Below are positions 8,056 through 16,869 of a DNA stretch of 64,000 bases, in pieces. The notes beneath the pieces were generated by a model, which saw only the letters and a program-made list of their open reading frames with translations, had not been told where the DNA came from and did not search any database. Position 1 is the first letter of the stretch; the number at the start of each line of letters is the position of its first letter. The stretch is taken from NCBI GenBank assembly GCA_018195615.1, contig JAGTPG010000002.1, positions 3,662,501-3,726,500 of the forward strand. The letters are read 5' to 3'. Both the position numbers and the translations under genes were made by a program. This stretch comes from Streptomyces tuirus. GTDB lineage: Bacteria > Actinomycetota > Actinomycetes > Streptomycetales > Streptomycetaceae.

Positions 8056-8128
8056 TGGAGCGCCGGGCAGGCCTTGCACCTGCATCTCCCCACAGGAAGT
8101 GGGGCGTCTTTCCTTGGACCACCAACGC
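8056..8128 (-). tRNA. tRNA-Gly (anticodon UCC), divergent T-loop
   Basis: Read on the minus strand from 8128. The acceptor stem GCGTTGG (8128-8122) pairs with CCGGCGC (8066-8060), 7 bp including two G-U pairs. Then U8 and G9, a 3-bp D stem GTC/GAC with loop CAAGGAAA, and G26. The anticodon stem CCCCA/TGGGG carries the 7-nt loop CTTCCTG (U33, anticodon UCC at 8097-8095). A 4-nt variable loop and a 5-bp T stem GCAGG/CCTGC with loop TGCAAGG follow, then discriminator U73 and an encoded CCA (8058-8056). G1-C72, C2-G71, G3-C70, U73, C35 and C36 are the bacterial glycine identity elements. The T loop keeps T54, C56 and A58 but has G in place of the universal U55. A terminator follows directly. Confidence 0.85.
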
Positions 8129-8261
8129 ATCGTCTGCCTGCCGGAGTTCCGGCGTGTGGACGCAGATCAACTATAACGCAGTTTCTGTTATCGCCCGACC
8201 ATCCGTCCGTCTCCTCACCGTCCCCGCAGGCACGCGACTTACGACGCTGAGGTACGACGAC

Positions 8262-9713
8262 GTGACACGACCGACACGACAGATCAGCCGCCGGAGCATG
8301 GTGAAGGCAACGGGCATCGGGATCGGTGCGACCGCGTTCGCCGCCCCGGCCGCCGCCGCTGCTGCCCCCTTCGCCCACCCCGGCCTGCTGCACACCCGTA
8401 CCGATCTGGACCGGATGGCGGCCAAGGTGAAGGCGGGCGCCGAGCCGTACACGGCCGGGTTCGCCAAGCTCACCGGGAACCGGCACGCGCAGAGCGGCTG
8501 GCGGGCGAATCCGCAGGGCGTGGTGTACCGAGGTTCGGGTTCCCCGAGAATTACCGGGTCCTCTACAACGACATCCACGCCGCCTACCAGAACGCCCTGC
8601 GGTATCACGTCAGCGGTGACGAGGCCCATGCCGACACCGCCGTCGCGATCCTCAACGCCTGGTCCGGGAAGCTGACGTCGATCCAGGGCTCCGCGGACCG
8701 GTTCCTGGCGGCGGGGCTGTACGGGTACCAGTTCGCCAACGCCGCCGAACTCGTGCGCGGCCATGGTGACTTCGAACTCGGGCGGGCGCAGGAGCTGCTG
8801 CGGAACGTCTTCCATCCGCTCAGCGACGACTTCCTGACCCGTCACAACGGCGCCGTCGTCACCAACTACTGGCCCAACTGGGATCTGACGGCCATGGCCT
8901 GTGTGCTGGCGACCGGGATCTTCTGCGATGACCGGGCCGTCGTCGAGCGGGCCGTGGAGTACTTCAAGCACGGGGACGGGATGGGGTCGGTGAAGCACGC
9001 CATTCCCGTCGTGCACGAGGACGGGCTCGCCGAGTGGGTCGAGGCCGGGCGGGACCAGGGGCACGCGCTGCTCGGGGTCGGGCTGATGGGCACGGTGTGC
9101 GAGATGGCGTGGAACCAGGGGATCGATCTGTACGGGTACGACGACAGCCGGTTCCTCAAGGGCGCGCAGTACGTGGCCAAGTGGTGTCTGGGCGGGGATG
9201 TGCCGTACACGGCCAACACGCGCGGGAAGGGGGCGATCGGTGGCTGGTCGGGCAGTGAGACCGCCTCCGATGTGGCGGCCGCGGATCCGGCCATGACCCG
9301 TCCGATCTGGGCGATGATCGCCAACCACTACACCAAGCGGCGGGGGTTGCCGGCCTCGTACCTCACGCGAGCCGCCGCCAAGGCCTCGCCCGAGGGTGGG
9401 GGCGGGGACTACGGGCCCAACAGCGGGGGTTCGACCAGCTCGGCTTCGGCACCCTGGCGTTCACTCGCGGGCGGGCGGACGACGTGGCCGCCGCGCCGAG
9501 TCCGGCTCCGGGCGGGTCCGGGAACGCCGGGTCCGGGAACGCCGGGTCCGGTGTCCGCCCGCAGACCGCGGCCAGTGCCTCCGCGTCTCCCGGTGCGGGC
9601 CGTGACCTCGCGGCCACCGGGGCCGAGGACGTTGCCGGCTGGGCCGCCGCCGCGGGCATCACGGCCGTCGCGGGGGACTGCTGTTGCTCCGGCGGCGGGG
9701 TGGGACCCAGTAG
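8262..9713 (+). CDS. Tat-exported, sortase-anchored alginate lyase family protein (three frameshifts)
   Basis: The start is GTG 8262. Residues 9-15 are SRRSMVK, a twin-arginine motif, followed by an Ala-rich h-region and an AxA-type cleavage site. The catalytic body matches the alginate-lyase (PL5-like alpha/alpha toroid) family: NWDLTAMACVLATGIFCDD, RDQGHALLGVGLM and WNQGIDLYGYDD. Frame breaks near 8540, 9425 and 9675 are each repaired by one G. The last repair turns a meaningless Cys-rich end into LAATGAEDVAGW, a hydrophobic helix and LLLLRRRGGTQ, which is a canonical LAXTG class E sortase signal ending at TAG 9711-9713. So a folded polysaccharide lyase is probably exported by Tat and bound covalently to the wall. 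The substrate, alginate or another uronate polymer, is not certain. Confidence 0.82.
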
Positions 9714-9811
9714 CGGCCGGAACCGGTTGACCGTCATGTCCCTTGTGTGACAGGGGGGTTGGAGTAAAGCTGTGGTGCGTCTGTGAACTCCTGATCGATG
9801 GAGGAACATCC

Positions 9812-11418
9812 GTGCCGTCCAACACCCCACCGGTTCCCCGTGCGAAGAGGCGCGGGAGACTGGCCGTCGGAGCGCTGGTCACCGCGCTGTTCGGCCAGTT
9901 GATGACCGGGACCGCGGTCGCCGCGCCCTCGGCCGAGACCCCCTCGGCCACCCCCCTATCCGGCCGAATAGCCTGGGCTCCCTGTGAGTCGCCCTCCGGC
10001 GAGGGCACCTTCGAGTGCGCCACCGTCAAGGTGCCCGTGGACTGGAAGCGGCCGAACGGCGCGACCTTCGATCTGGCGCTCGCCCGCCACAAGGCCACCG
10101 ACCCGGATCGCAGGATCGGTTCGCTGCTCGTCAACCCCGGTGGTCCAGGGGGCTCCGGGGTCGACTTCGCGTTCAGCGCGCCTGACAGCTTCTCCGCCGA
10201 CCTGCTGAAGCGGTTCGACATCGTGGGCTTCGACCCCCGCGGTGTCGGGCGCAGCAACCCCGTCAAGTGCGACCTGGACCGGGTGCTCGCCCAGGACGCG
10301 TTGATCTACCCGGACAGCGCCTCCTCCTTCGCCGCCCTCCGCGCGGCCAACCGCGCGCTCGGCGAGAGCTGCCGCGACCTGACGGGCCCGCTCGCCGACC
10401 ACATGGACACCGCGAGCGTCGTACGCGACATGGACGCGATCCGCGCAGGTCTCGGCGAGCGACGCATCAGCTACTACGGCGTCTCCTACGGCACCGCGAT
10501 CGGCCAGCAGTACGCCGAGCGCTACCCGCACCGGGTCCGCGCGATGACGCTCGACTCGAACATGGACCACAGCCTGGGCGCGTGGGCCTTCCAGAAGACC
10601 GAGGCCGTCGGGGTGGAGGAGTCGTACGGCCAGTTCGCCGACTGGTGCGCCCGTACCGCGAGCTGTGCGCTCCACGGCCAGGACGCCCGCGCGCTGTTCG
10701 ACTCGCTCTACAAGCGGGCGGAGGCCGGTGAGCTGGTCCTGCCGGGCGACCCGCCCCAGACGGTCCGCCCCAGGACCTCCAGACCTACGCGCTGAGCAGC
10801 ATGTACGACCCGGCCTCCTGGTTCGTGTTCGCCGAGACGCTCGCCGAGCTGGACGCCGCCGACCCCGCGGCGCTACGGGCGCTGCGGAAGTACGGGGAGC
10901 CGGTGGAGTATCCGACCTACTCGGTGATGTGCCAGGACTACGACTTCGACGTTCGCTCCTACGGGACCCTCGCCCGATTCCAGCGCGCACTCGGCCGGTA
11001 CGCCCCCGTGACCCGCTTCAGTCCTCTCGCCTGGACCGTCCAGAACGGCTGCCAGGACTGGCCGGGCGAGGTGAACAACCCGCAGCGCCGGCTCCACGTC
11101 GACGGCACCCCTCCGATCCTGATGACCAACAGCCGGTTCGACCCGGCCACACCGCACTCCTGGGGCGCCAACGCGGCCCGGCAGATCGGGCGCGAGGCCG
11201 TTTTCCTCACCTACGACGGTGTCGGCCACGGCGACTACTGGCTGAGCCCGTGCGCGCGGGACGCCATCGACACCTACCTCGTGACCCTGAAGACCCCGCG
11301 CAACGGCACCCACTGCCCCGCGGTCTGGCCGGCCGGGCCCTCCGCCCAGCGCCAGTCGCCGTCCGGCGGCCTCGTCAACCCGCTGCCCGAACTGCTGGGC
11401 ACCGGGACGTACGGGTGA
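9812..11418 (+). CDS. Secreted alpha/beta-hydrolase peptidase, tripeptidyl aminopeptidase (Tap/SlpD) family (one frameshift)
   Basis: GTG 9812 follows GGAGGA at 9800-9805. A Sec signal peptide runs over about residues 10-42 (hydrophobic core LAVGALVTALFGQL, then AVAAPSA). The core has NPGGPGGSG (oxyanion region), DPRGVGRS and the nucleophile elbow GVSYG with Ser at about residue 225. Near 10765 a C is missing from CGCCCC; after repair the C-terminal domain continues with MYDPASWFVFAETL, the acid SRFDPATP and the catalytic His in GVGHGDYW. Length is about 535 aa, as expected. The family removes tripeptides or acts on proline-type N-termini outside the cell, feeding peptides to uptake systems. 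A strong hairpin follows. Confidence 0.88.
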
Positions 11419-11457
11419 ACCGTGTGACGCGGCCCGGTCCGACGCGGGCGTGAGCGT

Positions 11458-11491
11458 GGGGCGTGGCTCCGGTCGGCCGGAGCCACGCCCC
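11458..11491. terminator. Terminator hairpin between convergent genes
   Basis: 15-bp perfect arms GGGGCGTGGCTCCGG (11458-11472) and CCGGAGCCACGCCCC (11477-11491) with loop TCGG. It serves the secreted peptidase gene and the opposing MFS gene. Confidence 0.85.
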
Positions 11492-11508
11492 TCCACAGGG
11501 TGGGGCTG

Positions 11509-13053
11509 CTACGCCGTCGCCGGGCTCGACCCCTGGGAACCCGGATCCGCGCCCGGTCCCTGGGAGTCGTCGCCCTGGCGGGTCCCCGGCTTCGTCTTGG
11601 TCGCCGCCGCCGTGAGCGGCTTGGCGATGTCCTCCAGGGAGCGGCGTTCCGCCCGCACCGCGAGGATCGCCGCCGCCAGCCCGGCCAGGCACATCAGGGC
11701 CGCGCCGATCTGGAAGGCGAGGGTCGTGTCACCGACCTCGCCCGTGCCCGTGAGGTCCGCGAACAGCAGCGGGCCGCTGATGCCGCCGGCGGCCGTGCCG
11801 ATGGCGTAGAAGAAGGCGATGGACATCGCGCGGGTCTCCATCGGGAAGACCTCGGAGACGGTGAGGTACGCGCTGGACGCGCCCGCCGAGGCGAAGAAGA
11901 GGACCGCGCACCAGCACGCCGTCAGGGTGGTCGCGCTCAGGGAGCCCTGGTCGAAGAGCCAGGCCGTGCCGAAGAGGAGCAGGCCGGACAGCAGGTACGT
12001 GCCGGAGATCATGATCCGGCGGCCGACCGTGTCGAAGAGCTTGCCCAGCAGGAGCGGGCCGAAGAAGTTGCCGAGCGCGATGACCGCGAAGTAGTAGCCG
12101 GTGTTGCCGCTCGGGACGTCGAAGAACGTGGTGAGGATCGCGCCGAAGCCGAAGGTGATGGCGTTGTAGAGGAAAGCCTGGCCGATGAAGAGGGAGAAGC
12201 CGAGGATGGCGCGTTTGCGGTAGTCGGAGAAGACCGTGCGGCCGATCTCCAGGAAGGAGACGCTGCGGCGCTGGTGGATGGTGATCTCGCCCTCCGCGGG
12301 CGGCAGCGGCTTGCCGTTCTCCCGTTCGATCTCCTGCTCGATCCCGGAGACGATGCGTTCCGCCTCGTCGTCGCGGCCGTGGATCAGCAGCCAGCGGGGG
12401 CTTTCCGGGACGTGCCGGCGGACCAGCAGGATCACCAGGGCCAGGACCGCGCCGAGGGCGAAGGTCAGGCGCCAGCCGACGTTCGCCGCGAAGACGTCCG
12501 TGTCCAGCGCGACGATCGAGAGGAGGGAGCCGAAGACCGCGCCCAGCCAGAAACTGCCGTTGATCATCAGGTCGACGCGGCCGCGGTACTCCTTGGGGAT
12601 CAGCTCGTCGATCGCGGAGTTGATGGCCGCGTACTCGCCGCCGATGCCGAAGCCGGTGAGGAAGCGGAAGAGGAAGAACCACCAGGTGTCGAAGGCGATC
12701 GCGGTGAGGGCGGTGGCGCCGAGGTAGACCGCCAGGGTGATCATGAAGAGTTTCTTGCGGCCCCACTTGTCGGTGAGGCGGCCCCAGAACAGGGCGCCCG
12801 AGCAGGCTCCGGCCACGTACAGGGCGGCCGCCATGCCGGTGACCTCGCCGGAGGTGATGGGCAGGCCGCTGCCGGGCTCCGACAGGCGGCTGGCGATGTT
12901 GCCCACGACGGTGACTTCGAGGCCGTCGAGGATCCACACGGTGCCGAGGCCGATGACGATCGTCCAGTGCCAGCGCGACCACGGGAGGCGGTCGAGGCGG
13001 GCGGGGATGTCGGTGGTCACGGTTCGGCCGGTTGCGGCCTGCGCGGTGGTCAT
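11509..13053 (-). CDS. MFS transporter, sugar-porter / metabolite:H+ type
   Basis: Start ATG 13053, chosen because GAGGAGGGA lies 5-13 nt upstream. About 514 aa with twelve helices. Signatures include WTIVIGLGTVWILDGLEVTV in helix 1, the motif A loop GRLTDKWGRKKLF, FLTGFGIGGEYAAINSAIDE, the sugar-porter motif RGRVDLMINGSF, PESPRWLL before the central loop, the second motif A GKLFDTVGRRIM and FPMETRAMSIA. The central loop (IVSGIEQEIERENGK) is long and charged. These are features of the large MFS group that takes up sugars, inositol or aromatic acids by proton symport. The C-terminus is a Gly/Ser/Pro-rich cytoplasmic tail. The substrate cannot be stated. Confidence 0.85.
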   Translation of the reverse strand: MTTAQAATGRTVTTDIPARLDRLPWSRWHWTIVIGLGTVWILDGLEVTVVGNIASRLSEPGSGLPITSGEVTGMAAALYVAGACSGALFWGRLTDKWGRKKLFMITLAVYLGATALTAIAFDTWWFFLFRFLTGFGIGGEYAAINSAIDELIPKEYRGRVDLMINGSFWLGAVFGSLLSIVALDTDVFAANVGWRLTFALGAVLALVILLVRRHVPESPRWLLIHGRDDEAERIVSGIEQEIERENGKPLPPAEGEITIHQRRSVSFLEIGRTVFSDYRKRAILGFSLFIGQAFLYNAITFGFGAILTTFFDVPSGNTGYYFAVIALGNFFGPLLLGKLFDTVGRRIMISGTYLLSGLLLFGTAWLFDQGSLSATTLTACWCAVLFFASAGASSAYLTVSEVFPMETRAMSIAFFYAIGTAAGGISGPLLFADLTGTGEVGDTTLAFQIGAALMCLAGLAAAILAVRAERRSLEDIAKPLTAAATKTKPGTRQGDDSQGPGADPGSQGSSPATA

Positions 13054-13089
13054 GGGCTCCCTCCTCGTCGAGCGGAACCCGTGGCGAGT

Positions 13090-13131
13090 GCCCTGAGCGG
13101 TTTCTCTTACGCCCTGAGCGGTTTCTCCCAC
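13090..13131. repeat. Two tandem 21-bp direct repeats upstream of the MFS gene
   Basis: GCCCTGAGCGGTTTCTCTTAC (13090-13110) is followed immediately by a copy differing at two bases (13111-13131). The pair ends 37 nt upstream of the MFS start and 16 nt below the DUF445 stop. Spacing of exactly two helical turns suggests a tandem binding site for a regulator of the transporter. Confidence 0.65.
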
Positions 13132-13147
13132 GCGCCGAGAGGGATCC

Positions 13148-14488
13148 TCAGGCCCCCAGCGCGTGCGACACGGTGTAGATCAGCAGTCCGGCCAGCGAGC
13201 CGACCACCGTGCCGTTGATCCGGATGAACTGCAGGTCGCGGCCGATGTTCGCCTCGATCTTCTTCGTGGTGTGCTCGGCGTCCCAGCTCGCCACCGTGTC
13301 CGTGATCAGGGAGGTGATCTCCTTGCGGTAGGTGGTGACGACGTAGACGGCCGCGTCCTCCACCCACTGGTCGACCTTGTCCTGCACCTTGCGCTCGGCC
13401 GCCATCCGGGAGCCGAGGGACAGCAGTGAGGCCCGGACACGCAGCCGCAGTTCGCTGCGCTCGTCCTCCGCCGCCGCGACGACCATGGACCGTACGGCCG
13501 TCCAGGCGCTGGCGATCAGGTCCTGGACCTCGCCGCGGCCCAGCACCTCGCCCTTGAGCCGCTCGACACGGGCGCGGGTGTCGGTGTCGGACTGGAGATC
13601 GCCGGCGAAGTCGGTGAGGAAGCGGTCCAGGGCGCCGCGCGCGGGGTGGGCGGGCATGTCGCGCATCTCGGTGGCGAAGCGCAGCAGCTCCCGGTAGACC
13701 CGCTCGCCGACCTTCCGGTCGACGAACTTCGGCGTCCAGCCCGGGGCGCCGCCCTCCACGGCGTCCATCACCTCGTCGCGGTGCAGCACCAGCCAGTCGT
13801 GCGCCCGGGTGACGACGAGGTCGACGACCCGTTTGTGGCCGCCGTCGGCGACGACCTTCTCCAGCATCTTGCCGATGCCGGGCCCGATCTCCTGGGCGTT
13901 GGCGCGGCGGGTGATCGCCTCGCCGACCACGGCCTGGACGTCGGAGTCGCGCAGGACGGTCAGGGCGCCGCGCAGGGCGGTGGACAGCTCCGCCGTGACC
14001 CGGTCGGCGTGCTCCGGGACGGCGAGCCAGGCGCCGAGCCGGGAGCCGATGCCGACGGCGCGCAGCCGCTGCCGTACGACGTCCTCGGAGAGGAAGTTCT
14101 CGCCGACGAACTCGCCGAGGGAGACGCCGAGCTGGTCCTTCTTGGTGGGGATGATCGCGGTGTGCGGGATGGGGATGCCGAGGGGGTGGCGGAAGAGGGC
14201 CGTGACGGCGAACCAGTCGGCGAGCGCGCCGACCATGCCCGCCTCGGAGGCGGCCGCGACATAGGCCGCCCAGGGGCCGGCGCCGGAGTTCTGGGCCCAC
14301 TTGGCGAGGACGTAGACCACGGCCACGAACAGCAGCAGCCCGGTGGCGGTGAGCTTCATTCGGCGTACGCCGCGCTGTTTCTCCTGGTCCGCCGGGCTGA
14401 AGGTCGTCATCGCACGGTTCACTGCGGCGCCGGGGCGGGCATGCTGCCGTCCGACGTCGCCCTTTTCTTCCACTTTCGTCCGTTCCAT
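13148..14488 (-). CDS. DUF445 family membrane protein
   Basis: About 446 aa. After a charged N-terminal tail, a membrane helix (TATGLLLFVAVVYVLAKWA) leads into the DUF445 core with the family hallmark GMVGALADWFAVTALFRHPL and IPHTAIIPTKKDQLG. Long amphipathic helices follow, and a C-terminal hydrophobic helix (INGTVVGSLAGLLIYTVSHA) ends the protein. The family (YheB-like) is of unknown function and is thought to sit at the inner membrane with a long helical domain. The start is uncertain: ATG 14488 has GGTGGAG close upstream, while ATG 14410 would give a protein 26 residues shorter. It is transcribed away from the SGNH hydrolase gene. Confidence 0.8.
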   Translation of the reverse strand: MERTKVEEKGDVGRQHARPGAAVNRAMTTFSPADQEKQRGVRRMKLTATGLLLFVAVVYVLAKWAQNSGAGPWAAYVAAASEAGMVGALADWFAVTALFRHPLGIPIPHTAIIPTKKDQLGVSLGEFVGENFLSEDVVRQRLRAVGIGSRLGAWLAVPEHADRVTAELSTALRGALTVLRDSDVQAVVGEAITRRANAQEIGPGIGKMLEKVVADGGHKRVVDLVVTRAHDWLVLHRDEVMDAVEGGAPGWTPKFVDRKVGERVYRELLRFATEMRDMPAHPARGALDRFLTDFAGDLQSDTDTRARVERLKGEVLGRGEVQDLIASAWTAVRSMVVAAAEDERSELRLRVRASLLSLGSRMAAERKVQDKVDQWVEDAAVYVVTTYRKEITSLITDTVASWDAEHTTKKIEANIGRDLQFIRINGTVVGSLAGLLIYTVSHALGA

Positions 14489-14681
14489 CCGCTCCACCCG
14501 CTCGGTGATCCCGCACACATTGTCCCTTCCTGACCGACTCCTGGAACGGAACAGGAGTTCCCGGCGTCTGTCGGGAGGGGGTAATGCCACGGGGTCCTGT
14601 GAGCTTCCCCGGCCCATGACGCATCATGGGCACATCAGATCGGAGCCTTGGGCTCCCATCGCCCGAGGAGAACTACACAGC

Positions 14682-16069
14682 ATGACCCGAGGACGGGCCG
14701 GGGGTGTGGGGCCCGCTGCGCAGCAGCAGGTGGCCACCGCCCCCACCAAGTACCGCGCCCTCTTGGCCCTGGTCGTCGCAGCGATCGTGGCCCTTTCCGC
14801 CGCCATATACGTCGGGGTGGCGTCCGACGACGGTACGCAGGGGCGAAACGCCCTCACCGACGGCCGTCTCCCGAACAACTCCGCCGCTCCCGCCTCCACC
14901 GGCACCTGGGTCGGCACCTGGTCCACCTCCCCGGCCGCCGCCGAGCCCGGAACCGAGACGACCGGCATGGCCGACCGTTCGGTGCGCAACGTCGTCCACA
15001 CCAGCGTCGGCGGTACGAGTGCCCGCGTGACGCTGTCCAATCTCTACGGCCAGTCGCCGCTGAGCATCACGGGCGCCTCGATCGCCGTGGCCGCCGGCAG
15101 CGGCACGGCCGCCGCGCTCCCGGACACCCTGCGGCAGCTGACCTTCAACGGCGGCCCCACGGTCGTCATCCCGCCCGGCCGGCAGGTGATGAGCGACGCC
15201 GTGCGCGTCGTCATCCCGCACGACGCGGACGTCCTGATCACGACGTACACGCCGAGCAGCTCCGGCCCGGTGACGTACCACCCGCACGCCCGGCAGATCT
15301 CCTACGTCGCCCGGGGCAACCACACGGCCGACGCGACGGGGACGCCGTACACCGAGCAGAGCACGTACTGGCGCTATCTGACCGCGCTGGACGTGCTGAG
15401 CAACGAGTCCGACGGGACGGTCGTCGTCCTCGGCGACTCGCTCACCGACGGGATCACCTCCACCGCGGGGGCCAACCGCCGGTGGACCGACGTTCTCTAC
15501 GACCGGCTACGCGCGGAGATCGCCGCCGGGCGGGACCTGCCCCGCTACAGCGTGGTCAACCAGGGCATCAGCGGGAACCAGGTCCTCATGGACGGGCTGG
15601 GCCGGCCGGCGGACAACCCCAGCGGGCTGAACCGCTTCGCGCGGGACGTGCTGGAGCGGACCAACGTCAAGGTCGTCGTCATCGACCTCGGGGTCAACGA
15701 CATCCTGCGCAATCCGCGGGTCGCCGATCCGAACGCGATCCTCGGGGGCTGCGGGCGATGGTCGGGCAGGCCCATGCGCGGGGGCTGAAGGTCGTGGGGG
15801 CGACGCTGATGCCGTTCTACGGGCATCGCGGGTACACCGAGGCGCGGGAAGCCGTGCGGCAGACGATCAACACGGAGATCCGCGCGGGGCGGGTGTTCGA
15901 CGCGGTGGCGGACTTCGACGAGGCGGTGCGGGACCCTTATGACCCGCGGCGGCTGAAGCCGGAGTACGACTCGGGGGATCATCTGCACCCCAGCGATGCG
16001 GGATACGCGCGGATGGCTGACGCGTTCGACCTGGAGAGTCTGAAGGGGTCGGCGCCGGCGGAGCTGTAG
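14682..16069 (+). CDS. SGNH/GDSL-family hydrolase, membrane-anchored or secreted (one frameshift)
   Basis: ATG 14682, with GAGGAG about 11 nt upstream. A hydrophobic segment at about residues 25-45 (ALLALVVAAIVALSAAIYVG) is an uncleaved anchor or signal. A beta-rich domain of about 150 residues precedes the SGNH domain: block I GDSLTDG with Ser at about 253, block II GISGN, block III GVNDI, and block V SGDHLHPSDAGY with the Asp/His pair. Near 15745 a run of five G should be six; the repaired frame reads ILGGLRAMVGQAHARGLK and ends at TAG 16067-16069, about 462 aa. Family members deacylate polysaccharides or hydrolyse lipids; the extra N-terminal domain suggests an extracellular carbohydrate ester substrate. 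Confidence 0.85.
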
Positions 16070-16085
16070 GAGATGCCTGCCGTCC

Positions 16086-16121
16086 GCGGGCAGTCTTGCC
16101 TTCCGGCAGACGACTGCCCGC
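16086..16121. terminator. Terminator hairpin between convergent genes
   Basis: 10-bp arms GCGGGCAGTC (16086-16095) and GACTGCCCGC (16112-16121), with a second small hairpin TGCC-TTCC-GGCA nested between them. It is shared by the SGNH hydrolase and the LiaF-like gene. Confidence 0.7.
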
Positions 16122-16140
16122 AGCGACAGGCGGCACAGTC

Positions 16141-16836
16141 CTAGCCGTCCAGCTCCCGGCGGGCCGCCCTGCGGTCCAGCTTCTCCTGGCGGCGTTCCTC
16201 GCGGATCCGCTGCTTCTCCGCGCGCGTCAGCTTCCGCTGGACTCCGACGCCGCCCCACAACGCGAACCCGGTCACGATCACCCGCGGGGCGCCCCGCTCG
16301 CCGGGCACTCCCTCCTCCTGGTGGTCGAAGCCGCCCATGATGCCGATGCCGCGGACGACGACCTCGACGCCGGGCGGGACGATGACGTCCACCCCGCCCA
16401 TGATCGCGATCGCGTTGATCTCGACCTCGCGGTCGGCGAAGCTCGCCTCGCGCAGGTCGATCTCCCCGCCGCCGCAGAGGGCGAAGCAGGTGAACCGGCG
16501 GGGCATCGTCCAGTGCCCCTTGCGCTGGAAGCCGGACATCACGGCGACGGCCCACGTCGAGGAGCCCTCACCGCCGACGATCCGCCCGGCCCAGTCCGGC
16601 CCCCCGGCGGGTTCCTTGGTCAGTGACACCGAGGGCACCGTGACGCCCGCGGCCGGCAGGTCCCGGGTGATCGGCGTCAGTTCCCCGTAGGTGCGCGCCT
16701 TGTACGTCGCGTCCAGCCGCTCCTCGAACTCCTCCATGTCGAGCCGGCCCTCCGCGAGGGCGTCCCGCAGGATGTCGGCGACCCGTTCACGGTCGGCGTC
16801 GGAAGCGCGGAGGTCCGGGACAGCGTCGTCGGTCAT
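16141..16836 (-). CDS. DUF1707 and LiaF-like C-terminal domain protein
   Basis: 231 aa. Residues about 7-60 form a DUF1707 (SHOCT-like) domain, LRASDADRERVADILRDALA then RLDMEEFEERLDATYKARTY. Residues about 90-200 resemble the C-terminal domain of LiaF/VraT cell-envelope stress proteins, with repeated beta strands INAIAIMGGVDVIVPPGVEV and GIGIMGGFDH. The extreme C-terminus is a highly basic helix (REERRQEKLDRRAARRE). There is no membrane segment, so it is probably cytoplasmic. Such proteins are widespread in Streptomyces; a regulatory role in envelope stress is inferred from LiaF, not demonstrated. It is followed upstream, on the same strand, by an ABC-2 exporter operon. Confidence 0.8.
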   Translation of the reverse strand: MTDDAVPDLRASDADRERVADILRDALAEGRLDMEEFEERLDATYKARTYGELTPITRDLPAAGVTVPSVSLTKEPAGGPDWAGRIVGGEGSSTWAVAVMSGFQRKGHWTMPRRFTCFALCGGGEIDLREASFADREVEINAIAIMGGVDVIVPPGVEVVVRGIGIMGGFDHQEEGVPGERGAPRVIVTGFALWGGVGVQRKLTRAEKQRIREERRQEKLDRRAARRELDG

Positions 16837-16869
16837 ACACAGCAGCCTACGAGTTACCCGTCCCGGGCA

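Noticed and set aside
8034..8486. Minus-strand open frame overlapping the tRNA-Gly
   Set aside because: It runs through the tRNA and terminator and opposes the alginate lyase start; no motifs.
13090..13131. Insertion-sequence end or target duplication
   Set aside because: The repeats are tandem and there is no transposase or inverted terminal repeat nearby.
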